Shown here: positions 35,011 to 43,057 of the stretch, one piece after another
How the letters are laid out: every line of letters starts with the position of its first letter
Position numbering within the stretch: position 1 is the stretch's first letter
From: SXXZ01 sp041177965
Lineage (GTDB): Bacteria > Verrucomicrobiota > Verrucomicrobiia > Limisphaerales > UBA9464
Direction: 5' to 3'
Assembly: GCA_041177965.1 (NCBI GenBank)
Contig: JBEGWF010000145.1
Location: 6,844-70,843 of the forward strand
DNA length: 64,000 nt
Translations under genes and position numbers: made by a program
The notes under the pieces: model-generated
What the model was told of the DNA's origin: nothing
The model's input: the letters and a program-made list of their open reading frames with translations, nothing else
Databases searched by the model: none

Positions 35011-36666
35011 TCAGCCCAGTCGAAGCCACACGGTCTTCAGATAGGCGGGTTCGTCGCGACTCACCGGGAAATCCGGCGGCTGGGGCACGTAATGCGCGGC
35101 AACGATGCGTCGACCGGCGCCGGTCAGGGCCCCGCGGACCTGGTCGAGGAAGGACTCGGGCTCGAGCCTGGCCGCATTGGTGGAGGCGAAGAGGACACCG
35201 CCGGGATGCAACAGTGAAGCGGCGAGTCCGACGAGGTCGCCGTAGTCGCGCTCGACCCGGAAATCGCCGTGTTCCTTCGAACGGGAGAATGTCGGCGGAT
35301 CGAGCAGGACCGTGTCGAAGCGGCGGCCCCGTCGGGCCCAGCGGCGCATCCAGTCGAACACATCACCGAAGACGAACTCGTGCCGAGCCGGATCGAGACC
35401 GTTGAGGGCGAAATTGCGACGCCCCCAGTCGAGATACTTGCGGGAGAGATCGAGGCTGGTCGTCCGGGCCCCGCCGAGGGCCGCGCAGACGCTGAAGGCG
35501 CAGGTGTACGCGAAACAGTTCAGCAACTCACCGCCATGTCCCAGCGGGGGAAATCCCGCGGCGACATGGCCCGTCAGCAGGCGACGTCGATTGTCGCGCT
35601 GGTCGAGGAAGAGCCCGACGCTGTACCCCTGATCGAAGCGGATCTCGTAGCGGACGCCGTTCTCACGCACGGGAAACGACTCCGGAGCCGTCGCACCCCA
35701 GACCCGCTGGGGATGGTTCTCCGCGATGGCGGAATTTCCGACCCTGCGGTTGAGGGGCCGGTGATACAGGTTCGCAACCTCCAGGCCGCTCACCCGCCCC
35801 GGTTCTTCCGATCCCGAGGCCCCCTCCTCCGGATCGCTGTAGAGGAGATGGAACGGGCCCCAGGCATCGAGATGGAAACCCCTGCCCCCCGCGTCGGAGC
35901 CCCCGTGCAGCAGACGGAAGGCGTCGGTCTCCTCCGGGGGGATCACGGCCCGACGCAGGAGGATCCGCGGATCCTCCGACCATTCCGGATCGACCGTCCA
36001 CCCCACCGGTTCCCCGGTCCGTGGATGCACGAACGACAGGCGGTGCGAGGCCAGATGCAATCGCGCGGCCGGGGTGCCCCCGTAGAGCGGGTCGCCCAAC
36101 AGCGGGATGCCGCCCTCGGCCGCATGGACCCGGATCTGGTGGGTCCGCCCGGTCACCGGGACGACCTCCCACTCGGTCCAACCCCGGCCAAAGGCGATCG
36201 CACGGAACCGGGTCTCGGCAGGGTCCATGCCCGCGGCTTGGGGGCGGGGCACATATCGGTCGCCCGCACGGACCAGGGACGAGTGGGCGGTCCATTCGGC
36301 GGACGGCGTCGGCCGGTCGGTCCGCATGCGGTACGACTTCCGGACCTCACGCTGTTCGAACTGCCGTGCCAAGGACCGGTTGGCCTCGGGGGTCTTGCCG
36401 AAGACGATCAACCCGGAGGTCTCCTTGTCGAGGCGGTGCAGGATCGCCAGTTCGGACCATCGCGGTTCCCGGTGGCGCAACCACTCGTACAACCCCTCGC
36501 CGGCATAGGGAGAAGGCGCGTGGGTGTTCCACCCGGGAGGCTTGTTCACCACCAGCAGGTCGTCGTCCTCGAAGACCAGGCAGGGCGGACATCGCGTGGA
36601 GCGGTCCTCCACAGGTGCGGTGGCTCCATTGCCCGCCGATGGGTCCGACTGGAATCCGGTCTCCAT
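35011..36666 (-). CDS. RluA-type pseudouridine synthase fused to RlmI/RlmK-like SAM methyltransferase
   Basis: 551 residues. The N-terminal domain (about 25-235) is an RluA-family pseudouridine synthase: DDLLVVNKPPGWNTHA, catalytic Asp80 in LHRLDKETSGLIVFGKT, and TGRTHQIRVHAA. After about residue 240 comes a class I methyltransferase of the Methyltrans_SAM group: GLFLDQRDNRR, NCFAYTCAFSVCAA (SAM motif I), LDLSRKYLDWGRRNFALNG and DPPTFSRSK (456-464). The position where m5C-forming RlmI has its catalytic Cys (SCS) reads STN, as in the m7G-forming RlmK half of RlmKL, so cytosine-5 methylation is unlikely. The substrate is presumably rRNA or tRNA. The N-terminal S4 domain of many RluA proteins is absent. 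Confidence 0.85.
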   Translation of the reverse strand: METGFQSDPSAGNGATAPVEDRSTRCPPCLVFEDDDLLVVNKPPGWNTHAPSPYAGEGLYEWLRHREPRWSELAILHRLDKETSGLIVFGKTPEANRSLARQFEQREVRKSYRMRTDRPTPSAEWTAHSSLVRAGDRYVPRPQAAGMDPAETRFRAIAFGRGWTEWEVVPVTGRTHQIRVHAAEGGIPLLGDPLYGGTPAARLHLASHRLSFVHPRTGEPVGWTVDPEWSEDPRILLRRAVIPPEETDAFRLLHGGSDAGGRGFHLDAWGPFHLLYSDPEEGASGSEEPGRVSGLEVANLYHRPLNRRVGNSAIAENHPQRVWGATAPESFPVRENGVRYEIRFDQGYSVGLFLDQRDNRRRLLTGHVAAGFPPLGHGGELLNCFAYTCAFSVCAALGGARTTSLDLSRKYLDWGRRNFALNGLDPARHEFVFGDVFDWMRRWARRGRRFDTVLLDPPTFSRSKEHGDFRVERDYGDLVGLAASLLHPGGVLFASTNAARLEPESFLDQVRGALTGAGRRIVAAHYVPQPPDFPVSRDEPAYLKTVWLRLG

Positions 36667-36691
36667 GCTCCTCGAATCCGTGGGAGGACGC

Positions 36692-37429
36692 TCAGGTGAA
36701 CTGCCAGCGACCCGTGGCGATGGCGTAGGCGCTGATCAGCCCGTTGGTCACGCCGTGGGCCAGCATCGCATCCCCGAGCCGCCCGCTCCGCAGCACGAGC
36801 CACTGGTAGAGGGCGGCGCATAGCAAGGCCGCGAGCCATTGGTCGGGGTGGCTCAGGCCGAAGAGCAGGCATGTCACCGCGAAGGCCCGCGGACTCCAGT
36901 CCCGCAGGGATGCCTGGAGAAAGTCCGGCCGGATCACCATCCGGTAAACGAAGGATCGGTAGAAGACCTCCTCGATCATGGGCACCAGGAGGGATCGCCC
37001 CAACACCCGGACTCCCACGAAGCCCCATCCCAAGGCCGGAGCACCGGTGAAGAACGCCAACGGGTTCCAGGGAGGGTCGACCGGTCGCGGGACCGGGGCG
37101 CGGCCCGTCCAGAGCGCGGACACCCGATCATAGATCGAGGCCAGCGACGGGATGACGCCATCGAGGCCGATCCAGAGCACCGCCACACCGACCCCCACAC
37201 CGAGTGCCTGAGGGCTGAAATTCCAGCGCATCTCGGGGATCCGTCCCTTCAATGCCCAGACCAGGGCGGCGACCACCACGGTCTTGAGCGCGTAGAGCCA
37301 ATACTCCGACCCGGGGAACCACTTCCCGGCCAGACTTCCGATCACGAGGAACACCGCGAAGGGCAGCACCCGGGGAAATTCAGGGGTGCTCCACCACGGG
37401 GGCGTTCCGGAGGGGGATTCGGCAGACAT
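36692..37429 (-). CDS. CPBP family membrane endopeptidase
   Basis: 245 residues with about seven hydrophobic segments. The CPBP/CAAX protease motifs are present: EEVFYRSFVYR (first motif, two Glu and Arg) and FGLSHPDQW with His, and HGVTNGLISA. The layout is like the CAAX prenyl protease-related proteins often found with exosortase systems, but no exosortase or PEP-CTERM gene lies in the window. The ATG at 37429 is preferred over a TTG six codons upstream. It lies 25 bp upstream of the pseudouridine synthase gene start on the same strand, so the pair is likely co-transcribed, and it is divergent from trmL. Confidence 0.85.
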   Translation of the reverse strand: MSAESPSGTPPWWSTPEFPRVLPFAVFLVIGSLAGKWFPGSEYWLYALKTVVVAALVWALKGRIPEMRWNFSPQALGVGVGVAVLWIGLDGVIPSLASIYDRVSALWTGRAPVPRPVDPPWNPLAFFTGAPALGWGFVGVRVLGRSLLVPMIEEVFYRSFVYRMVIRPDFLQASLRDWSPRAFAVTCLLFGLSHPDQWLAALLCAALYQWLVLRSGRLGDAMLAHGVTNGLISAYAIATGRWQFT

Positions 37430-37623
37430 GCGACGTGGATCATCCAACCCGGCCCGGTGCGGGCAAGCGCCAAGAACGGTCGATCACGTCCGGAGGGCAG
37501 CCAGCACGCCAGGGCAACGCCGCCGGGACTTCCCCTTCGCGATTGCAGGCGCCGGTTCGGGTCGGGCACCGTGGTCGCGGACTCCATCGGGTCCGATGCC
37601 TTCGAGCCACCGACTCCTGAACC

Positions 37624-38079
37624 GTGAACATCGTCCTGGTCGAACCCGAGATCCCGCCGAACACCGGGAACATCGCCCGACTCTGCGCGGCCACCGGCGC
37701 CACTCTGCACCTCATCGAACCCCTGGGCTTCGAGATCGACGACCGTCGGTTGGCGCGGGCCGGAATGGACTACTGGAAACTGGTGACGTGGCGACGGTGG
37801 CCCAGTTGGGCGGCCTACCGGGAAGCCCTGGAGCCGGGCGGCCGACTTTGGTTCATCGAGCAGGGGGCACCGCGGCGGTACACCGAGGCGCGCTTCGAGA
37901 CGGGTGACCACCTGGTGTTCGGCCGTGAAACCGCCGGGCTTCCGCGGGAACTGCTCCAGAGCCACCCGGATCGGTGGCTGGACATACCCATGGCCCGGCC
38001 GGAGGCCCGCTCGCTCAACCTGTCGAACTGCGTGGCGATCGTCCTGTTCGAGGCGCTGCGCCAAACGGCTACGCCTTGA
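37624..38079 (+). CDS. trmL: tRNA (cytidine/uridine-34-2'-O)-methyltransferase
   Basis: 151 residues, the usual length for TrmL, a SPOUT-fold enzyme that 2'-O-methylates the wobble nucleotide of leucine tRNAs. MNIVLVEPEIPPNTGNIARL at the start, GRLWFIEQG, FGRETAGLPREL and the knot region SLNLSNCVAIVLFEALRQ are diagnostic. Translation begins at GTG (37624), the only in-frame start that keeps the first strand. It is divergent from the CPBP gene and convergent with the thioredoxin-like gene (25 bp). Confidence 0.92.
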   Translation: MNIVLVEPEIPPNTGNIARLCAATGATLHLIEPLGFEIDDRRLARAGMDYWKLVTWRRWPSWAAYREALEPGGRLWFIEQGAPRRYTEARFETGDHLVFGRETAGLPRELLQSHPDRWLDIPMARPEARSLNLSNCVAIVLFEALRQTATP

Positions 38080-38104
38080 CCGAAGCCCCCCGGACCGACC
38101 GGGG

Positions 38105-38557
38105 TCACTTGGCGGAACCGGACTTGGTCCAACCTTCGATCTTCTGGACGAAGGCCGTGGGACCTCCCTTGAGGTAGCCGACATGCCGGCCCAGTTCCTT
38201 GCCGTCGCCGTCCACCAGCACGAATGTCGGGTAACCCTCCACGTTGTAGCGCTTCTGCAGATCCTCGTTCTGCTTCTTCACGGCGTCGGTCTGCTTCTTG
38301 TTGTTGGGGAAATCGACCTCCACCAGCACCAGCTTCTTGTCGGCGAATTCCTGGAACGCCTTCTGGTCGAGGGAATCCTTCTTCATCTTGATGCACCAAC
38401 CACACCAGTCGGATCCGGTGAAATCGAGCAGGATGGCCCTGTTGTCCTTCTTGGCCGAGGCTTGGGCGGCAGAGAAATCGGTCTGCCAACCCGTGGCGGC
38501 GAAGATCGGCAGGGTTCCGGCGATGAGGGTCAGCAGCAGGGAGCGAACGGGTTTCAT
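38105..38557 (-). CDS. Exported thioredoxin-like protein
   Basis: 150 residues with a signal peptide (hydrophobic to about residue 20; IFAATGW) and one thioredoxin-like domain with active site SDWCGWCIKM (CxxC = CGWC). The YNVEGYPTFVLVDGDGKEL segment holds the cis-proline. It resembles the thioredoxin_7/DsbD C-terminal-like group that acts in the periplasm on disulfides. It stands 54 bp upstream of nothing on its strand but follows the metal ABC permease gene (38612 stop) by that distance, so it may be the last gene of the metal-transport operon. Confidence 0.88.
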   Translation of the reverse strand: MKPVRSLLLTLIAGTLPIFAATGWQTDFSAAQASAKKDNRAILLDFTGSDWCGWCIKMKKDSLDQKAFQEFADKKLVLVEVDFPNNKKQTDAVKKQNEDLQKRYNVEGYPTFVLVDGDGKELGRHVGYLKGGPTAFVQKIEGWTKSGSAK

Positions 38558-38611
38558 GGAGGGTTCCGAGGATTGTCTTCCGTCCGAAACTCGGGTGTCG
38601 GGACCGGCTTG

Positions 38612-39568
38612 TCAACCGCCCCCGGCCTCCCGGCGATCGCGCCGCCGTCGCCACCAGGCCGGAAGAATCCCCCCGAGCGGACTGAACAACCATGCGGCGC
38701 AGAACCACCCCGCACCGGCCACGACGGAGGCCCCGGCAGGTGAACAGTCGAGCGCCACCGACAGGTGCATCCCGGTGACGGCGCTCAACGCCGCGTGGAC
38801 CGTGCTCCAGGCCAGCCGGTGAACCATCCGCTCGGTCAGCAGCGAGGCCGTCGCGCCCGGAAGGATCAGCAGCGCGATGACCAGGATCGCCCCGACCGCC
38901 TCGAAGGAGGCCACCACCGCCATGGCCAGCCAGAGCATCAGTCCGTGATGCACCCGGCCGACCGGGATCCCGAGGCATGCCGCCAGCCCGGGATCGAACG
39001 AACTGAGGAGCAGTTCCTTGTAGAAGGCCAGCAGCAGCACCCAGGACCCGATCCACAGGCCGATCAGGCGCACCAGCGGCGGAGGACCGAGCACGAGGCC
39101 TCCGAGACGCACCGGGGCCTCGAGAGGGATCATCGGAAGCTGCCCGTTCAGCACGCAGTCCTGGTCGAGGTCGACCCGGTCGGCGAAGACGGCGATGAGC
39201 ACCACGCCGGCGGCGAAGAGCGTGGAGAAGGCGATGCCGATGGCGGCATCCTGCCGCACCCGCGAGTGGCGCGAGACGACCTCGATCAGCAGGTGCGTGG
39301 TGAACGCCGCGCCGACGGCCCCGAGCACCATCGCCCCGATCCCCCGGGAACCGGTCAGCAGGAAGGCCGTCGCGATGCCCGGAAGGACGCTGTGGCTGAT
39401 CGCGTCCCCCATCAACGCCATGCGCCGCAGGATGAGGAAATTGCCGATCCACCCGCAGGTGACCCCCACCAGGAAAGTCACCAGGGCCATGAGCCCATGG
39501 CTTCCCAACTCGGTGGTCCAAGGCTCGATGAACACCCGGTGGAACTGGAATTCGGGAACCAGCGTCAT
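38612..39568 (-). CDS. Metal ABC transporter permease (YtgD/TroD-like)
   Basis: 318 residues, about eight hydrophobic segments, of the ABC-3 family that imports Mn, Fe or Zn. FLILRRMALMGDAISHSVLPGIA is the family hallmark. ARVHHGLMLWLAMAVVASFEAVGAILVIALLILPGATASLL follows. The start ATG overlaps the stop of the permease-repressor gene in an ATGA arrangement. The C-terminal tail is Arg-rich and cytoplasmic. Together with the longer upstream permease it would form the heterodimeric channel, as in chlamydial YtgC-YtgD and treponemal TroC-TroD. Confidence 0.9.
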   Translation of the reverse strand: MTLVPEFQFHRVFIEPWTTELGSHGLMALVTFLVGVTCGWIGNFLILRRMALMGDAISHSVLPGIATAFLLTGSRGIGAMVLGAVGAAFTTHLLIEVVSRHSRVRQDAAIGIAFSTLFAAGVVLIAVFADRVDLDQDCVLNGQLPMIPLEAPVRLGGLVLGPPPLVRLIGLWIGSWVLLLAFYKELLLSSFDPGLAACLGIPVGRVHHGLMLWLAMAVVASFEAVGAILVIALLILPGATASLLTERMVHRLAWSTVHAALSAVTGMHLSVALDCSPAGASVVAGAGWFCAAWLFSPLGGILPAWWRRRRDRREAGGG

Positions 39569-41091
39569 GGGCGGCCTCCGTATCCCATCGGACGATCCCC
39601 CGCCCCGCCGGCCGTCCGCGGGGCCGCGTCGGGCGACGGGACCGACGGGATCGGCCGTCCATGCGGATCGACATCGATCCTCGGCAACCTGCGCTCCAAC
39701 TCACGCACGGTCGCCTCGCCAAGCACGTGCTCTATCTTCTCGGCGTCGTCATGCACGTGGTCCGGCGCGATGCTGGCCGCGTGGGTCAGGTAGAGTTCCC
39801 ACAGGCGATGGTTGCGGACGATGGCACAGGCGCGTTGCCAACCCGTCGGGGTCAGCAGCACGTCGTCGCCCGCCGCTGTGGCGAATCGGGCCCCGACCAG
39901 CGATCGGACCTCGGCGCGGGCCTCCGCCGGGGCGACCCTGCGCCTCTTCGCAAGGGCCTCCACCGGGACCGATTCCGTCGAGAACCCGCCCGCCTCCAAC
40001 ACCTGGTAGATCGCCTTCAAGGTGTTCTCGCGGGCGACCCTGGCCCGATGGGAACGCTGACGGAGCCATCGGGGAAACCATCCGTTCCCGGGCGAGAACA
40101 ACAGGGCCGCGCCGAAGAACGTCCCCGCGGACAGGACCATGAAGGGGCCGGTCGGCAGACGGGTTCCGAGGAACGACAGGAACGCCCCCGCCAGGCCGGA
40201 CACGGCGCCGATGGCCGCGCTCCAGACCAGCATGAGGTGGAAGCGGTCTGTGAGCAGCGAGGCGGTCGCCGCGGGGATGATGAGCATGGCCGACACGAGG
40301 ACCACCCCGACCGCCTGAAGGGCCGACACCACTGAGAAGGCCAGCAGCAGCAGCAGCAACCGCTCCAGCCAACGCGTCGGGAGGGCCAGGACCCGTGCGA
40401 ACGAGGGGTCGAAACTCACCAGCAGGAATTCCTTGTGCCCCACGACCAGGGTGACCACCACCAGCGCCGCGACCGCTCCCATCAACCCGAGATCACCCGG
40501 TCCGAGGGCGGCCGCCTGGCCGAAGAGGAAGGTGTCGATCCCGCTTTTGTTCCCGGTGGGCAGACGCTGGAACATCGACATCAGGCACAGGCCCGCGCCG
40601 AAGAACGTGGCCAGGACCATGCCCAGCGCCGTGTCCTCCTTCAGCCGGGTCGTCCGGGTGATCAACGCCACCGAGGCCGAACCGGCCAGGCCGGCGGCCA
40701 GCGCACCGATGAAGATGACCAGGGGGTCCTTCTCGAGGTTCCACAGGAACCCCAGCGCGACGCCCGGCAGGACCGCATGGGACAGGGCATCCCCCAGGAG
40801 CGCCATCCGCCGGACCACCAGGAAGGAGCCCAACAGGCCGCAGGACACCCCCAGCAGCACCGTGCCCAGGCAGGCATGCCGAACCGCCGGGTCGGCCAGC
40901 GTGAGGAAGCGCCGGGCCTGATCGGTCCACCGGACCTCGACGAGGTCCCCGATCTTGGCGGCCTCGGTCGAGCAGGCGCAGGCGAGCCACAGGACGAGCC
41001 CGGCCGCGAGGAACGGCAGGGTCCCCCGCCCTTTCCGCGGATCCATCCGGGAGGCGGGATCGCGGAGCACGATCGATGCGGGTCGGGTCAT
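39565..41091 (-). CDS. Metal ABC permease fused to a DtxR/MntR-type repressor domain (YtgCR-like)
   Basis: 508 residues. Residues about 20-335 are an ABC-3 permease with FLVVRRMALLGDALSHAVLPGVALG. Residues about 350-470 are a cytoplasmic DtxR-family repressor with winged helix and dimerisation domain. The DtxR metal ligands recur with identical spacing: His428, Glu432, His447, Glu451, Glu454, His455 (as DtxR His79, Glu83, His98, Cys102, Glu105, His106). Cys102 is Glu here, as in MntR. The residue matching DtxR Met10/MntR Asp8 is Asn356, and that matching MntR Glu11 is Lys359, so the primary site is incomplete on that side. A Pro-rich C-terminal tail replaces the SH3 domain. The ATG follows the ATPase stop by 1 base. 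Confidence 0.9.
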   Translation of the reverse strand: MTRPASIVLRDPASRMDPRKGRGTLPFLAAGLVLWLACACSTEAAKIGDLVEVRWTDQARRFLTLADPAVRHACLGTVLLGVSCGLLGSFLVVRRMALLGDALSHAVLPGVALGFLWNLEKDPLVIFIGALAAGLAGSASVALITRTTRLKEDTALGMVLATFFGAGLCLMSMFQRLPTGNKSGIDTFLFGQAAALGPGDLGLMGAVAALVVVTLVVGHKEFLLVSFDPSFARVLALPTRWLERLLLLLLAFSVVSALQAVGVVLVSAMLIIPAATASLLTDRFHLMLVWSAAIGAVSGLAGAFLSFLGTRLPTGPFMVLSAGTFFGAALLFSPGNGWFPRWLRQRSHRARVARENTLKAIYQVLEAGGFSTESVPVEALAKRRRVAPAEARAEVRSLVGARFATAAGDDVLLTPTGWQRACAIVRNHRLWELYLTHAASIAPDHVHDDAEKIEHVLGEATVRELERRLPRIDVDPHGRPIPSVPSPDAAPRTAGGAGDRPMGYGGRP

Positions 41092-41092
41092 C

Positions 41093-41878
41093 TCAATGCG
41101 CCTTGGCACGGACGGCCTCCGCGACCTCGCTCAGCAGGGTGAGTCGCCCGCCGTAGGTCTTCTGGAGCAGGTCCGGGGTGAACACCTGTTCCGTGGGACC
41201 GAAGGCCACAACCCTCATGTTGAGCAGCAGCAACCAGTCGAAATAGTTCCTCGCCGTGGGAAGGTCGTGGTGCACCACCAGCAGGGTCTTGCCCCGGGAT
41301 CTCAGTTCCTGCAGCAGGGCGATGATCGAGGCCTCGGTGGCGGCATCCACCCCGGTGAACGGTTCATCCATGAAATAGAGGTCGCTCTCCTGGGCCAGCG
41401 CCCTCGCCAGGAAGACCCGCTGCTGCTGCCCGCCTGATAGGTTCGAGATCTGCCGGTCGGCGAAAGGCAGCATCTGCACCCGTTCCAGGCATTCGCGCGC
41501 GATCCGGCGATCCTCGGTCGAGGGCCTCCGGAACAGGCCGATCCGCCCGTAGCGTCCCATCAGGACCACGTCCATGACGTTCACCGGAAAGTCCCAGTCG
41601 ACCGATTCCCGCTGCGGCACGTACCCGACGCGGCCAAGGGACTCGGGCATCGGCCTGCCGAACGCCTTCACCCAACCCGAGGCGCAGGGCAGCAATCCCA
41701 TGCAGGCCTTGATCAGGGTGGACTTGCCGGCGCCATTGGGGCCCACGATGCCGATGAGCTTCCCGGCCGGGGCCACGAGATCGACTCCCCAGAGCACCGG
41801 TTTGTTCCGGTAGGCCACGGTCAGATCGTGGATCTCCAGCGGCGGATCGATGGTCTCTGCGGAGGCTTCGGCGCTCAT
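41093..41878 (-). CDS. Metal ABC transporter ATPase (YtgB/TroB-like)
   Basis: 261 residues with Walker A GPNGAGKST (about 45-53), signature LSGGQQQRVFLARAL and Walker B LYFMDEPFTGVD, then the H-loop VHHDLPTAR. VGYVPQRESVDWDFPVNVMDVVLMGRYG is typical of manganese/zinc importer ATPases. It energises import through the two permeases. Its start overlaps the stop of the binding-protein gene (ATGA), and its stop precedes the permease-repressor start by 1 base. Confidence 0.93.
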   Translation of the reverse strand: MSAEASAETIDPPLEIHDLTVAYRNKPVLWGVDLVAPAGKLIGIVGPNGAGKSTLIKACMGLLPCASGWVKAFGRPMPESLGRVGYVPQRESVDWDFPVNVMDVVLMGRYGRIGLFRRPSTEDRRIARECLERVQMLPFADRQISNLSGGQQQRVFLARALAQESDLYFMDEPFTGVDAATEASIIALLQELRSRGKTLLVVHHDLPTARNYFDWLLLLNMRVVAFGPTEQVFTPDLLQKTYGGRLTLLSEVAEAVRAKAH

Positions 41879-42822
41879 TTCAAGCCCTCCACGATCCGAT
41901 CGACATTCCGGCGGATCATCCCCTCGTAGGTGCCCAGATCGAAGCCCTCGTGCTTCTCGCCAGCGGTCCCGAGTGCGTCCGAGAAGAGTTCCCCTCCGAG
42001 CTTCACGCCGGCATCCCGCCGGATGCGCTCGAGCCCCGCCGGGGAGACGCTGCTCTCGATGAACACGGCGGGAACGCCCCGGTTGCGGATGAAGTCGGTC
42101 AACTGGGTCATGTCGGCCAACCCGGCCTCGGTCACCGTCGAGATGCCCTGGAGCGCCACCACCTGGAAACCGTAGGCCCTGCCGAAATAGCCGAAGGCGT
42201 CATGACTGGTGACCAGGATCCGTCGGGAGGCGGGCACCGCAACCACCCGTCCGCGCGCCCAGCGGTCCAGTTCGGCCAGTCGATCCTTCACTGCGGCCGC
42301 CCGGGTCCGGAAACCCTCGGTGGAGTCGGGCCTCAGACCCGAGAGCTCCCGGGCGACTCCGTCGGTGCAATCGGCCCAGAGCCTCACATCGAACCAGACA
42401 TGCGGGTCGTGGAGCCCTTCAGCCCCGGTCCGGATCAGGCGCTCCCGGGCCAAACCCTCGGTGACGGCACGGACACGGCGCCCGGAACGGGCCAGACGCT
42501 CGAAGGTCTCCTGCATCCGCCCCTCCAGGTGCAGACCGTTGTAGAGGATCAGGTCGGCCCGCTGGAGTCGCACGAGATCGGAAGCGGTGGCCTTGTAGAG
42601 ATGGGGGTCCACCCCGGGCCCCATCAGGGCGTGGACGGCCACCGCATCACCACCCACTCCGCGGGCTAGATCGGCGACCATGCCCGTCGTGGCACAGACC
42701 GAGACGGTGGCATCCGGACCCGCGAAGATCGCCATGCCGCGCAGCAAGCCGAGGATCCAAAGGAACCGGAACCCACGGCGGACCGCCGCAAAGCGACGAA
42801 CCTCATCGAGCATCGAACACAT
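41875..42822 (-). CDS. Metal-binding periplasmic protein (YtgA/TroA-like)
   Basis: 315 residues of the cluster A-I solute-binding proteins. A hydrophobic N-terminus (about 18-34) fits a signal peptide, without a clear lipobox. Metal ligands by position are His74 (DPHLY), His141 (DPHVW), His207 (TSHDAFGYF) and Asp282 (FSDAL), that is the His-His-His-Asp set of TroA; the VFIESSV motif (Glu256) is also present. The long His-rich loop of Zn-specific ZnuA is absent, which favours Mn or Fe/Zn-type TroA specificity. It is the first gene of the operon and has the palindromic operator 42-63 bp upstream. A second ATG at 42813 is possible. Confidence 0.9.
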   Translation of the reverse strand: MCSMLDEVRRFAAVRRGFRFLWILGLLRGMAIFAGPDATVSVCATTGMVADLARGVGGDAVAVHALMGPGVDPHLYKATASDLVRLQRADLILYNGLHLEGRMQETFERLARSGRRVRAVTEGLARERLIRTGAEGLHDPHVWFDVRLWADCTDGVARELSGLRPDSTEGFRTRAAAVKDRLAELDRWARGRVVAVPASRRILVTSHDAFGYFGRAYGFQVVALQGISTVTEAGLADMTQLTDFIRNRGVPAVFIESSVSPAGLERIRRDAGVKLGGELFSDALGTAGEKHEGFDLGTYEGMIRRNVDRIVEGLK

Positions 42823-42863
42823 CGGGTCAAAGATTCGGGTTGAAAATGTGTTGAGTCAAACAG

Positions 42864-42885
42864 GATGTTTTAATGGTAAAACATC
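42864..42885. promoter_or_regulatory. 22-bp palindromic operator upstream of the metal ABC operon
   Basis: GATGTTTTA (42864-42872), ATGG spacer (42873-42876) and TAAAACATC (42877-42885) form a perfect 9-bp inverted repeat, in an AT-rich island of a GC-rich region. It begins 42 bp upstream of the first gene of the operon (start at 42822), within or next to its promoter. DtxR/MntR-type repressors bind such 18-22 bp palindromes, so it is a good candidate for autoregulation by the repressor domain encoded in the operon. A -35-like TTGACT occurs at about 42853-42858 on the reverse strand; a matching -10 is not clear. Confidence 0.75.
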
Positions 42886-43057
42886 TCCGGTCCACAAGGC
42901 GACGTCATCACGCTCCGGATGAAGGTCGCCCTGTCTCGGGTCGACGACCTCATCCCACAGCTCACGGAAGGACCCTCAGGCCGTCCAAACTCCGGAGGTT
43001 CCGACCGGGGCCCAAATCCGGCTTGAAGGCCCGACGCCCGACCCGCCACCGTTGCTC

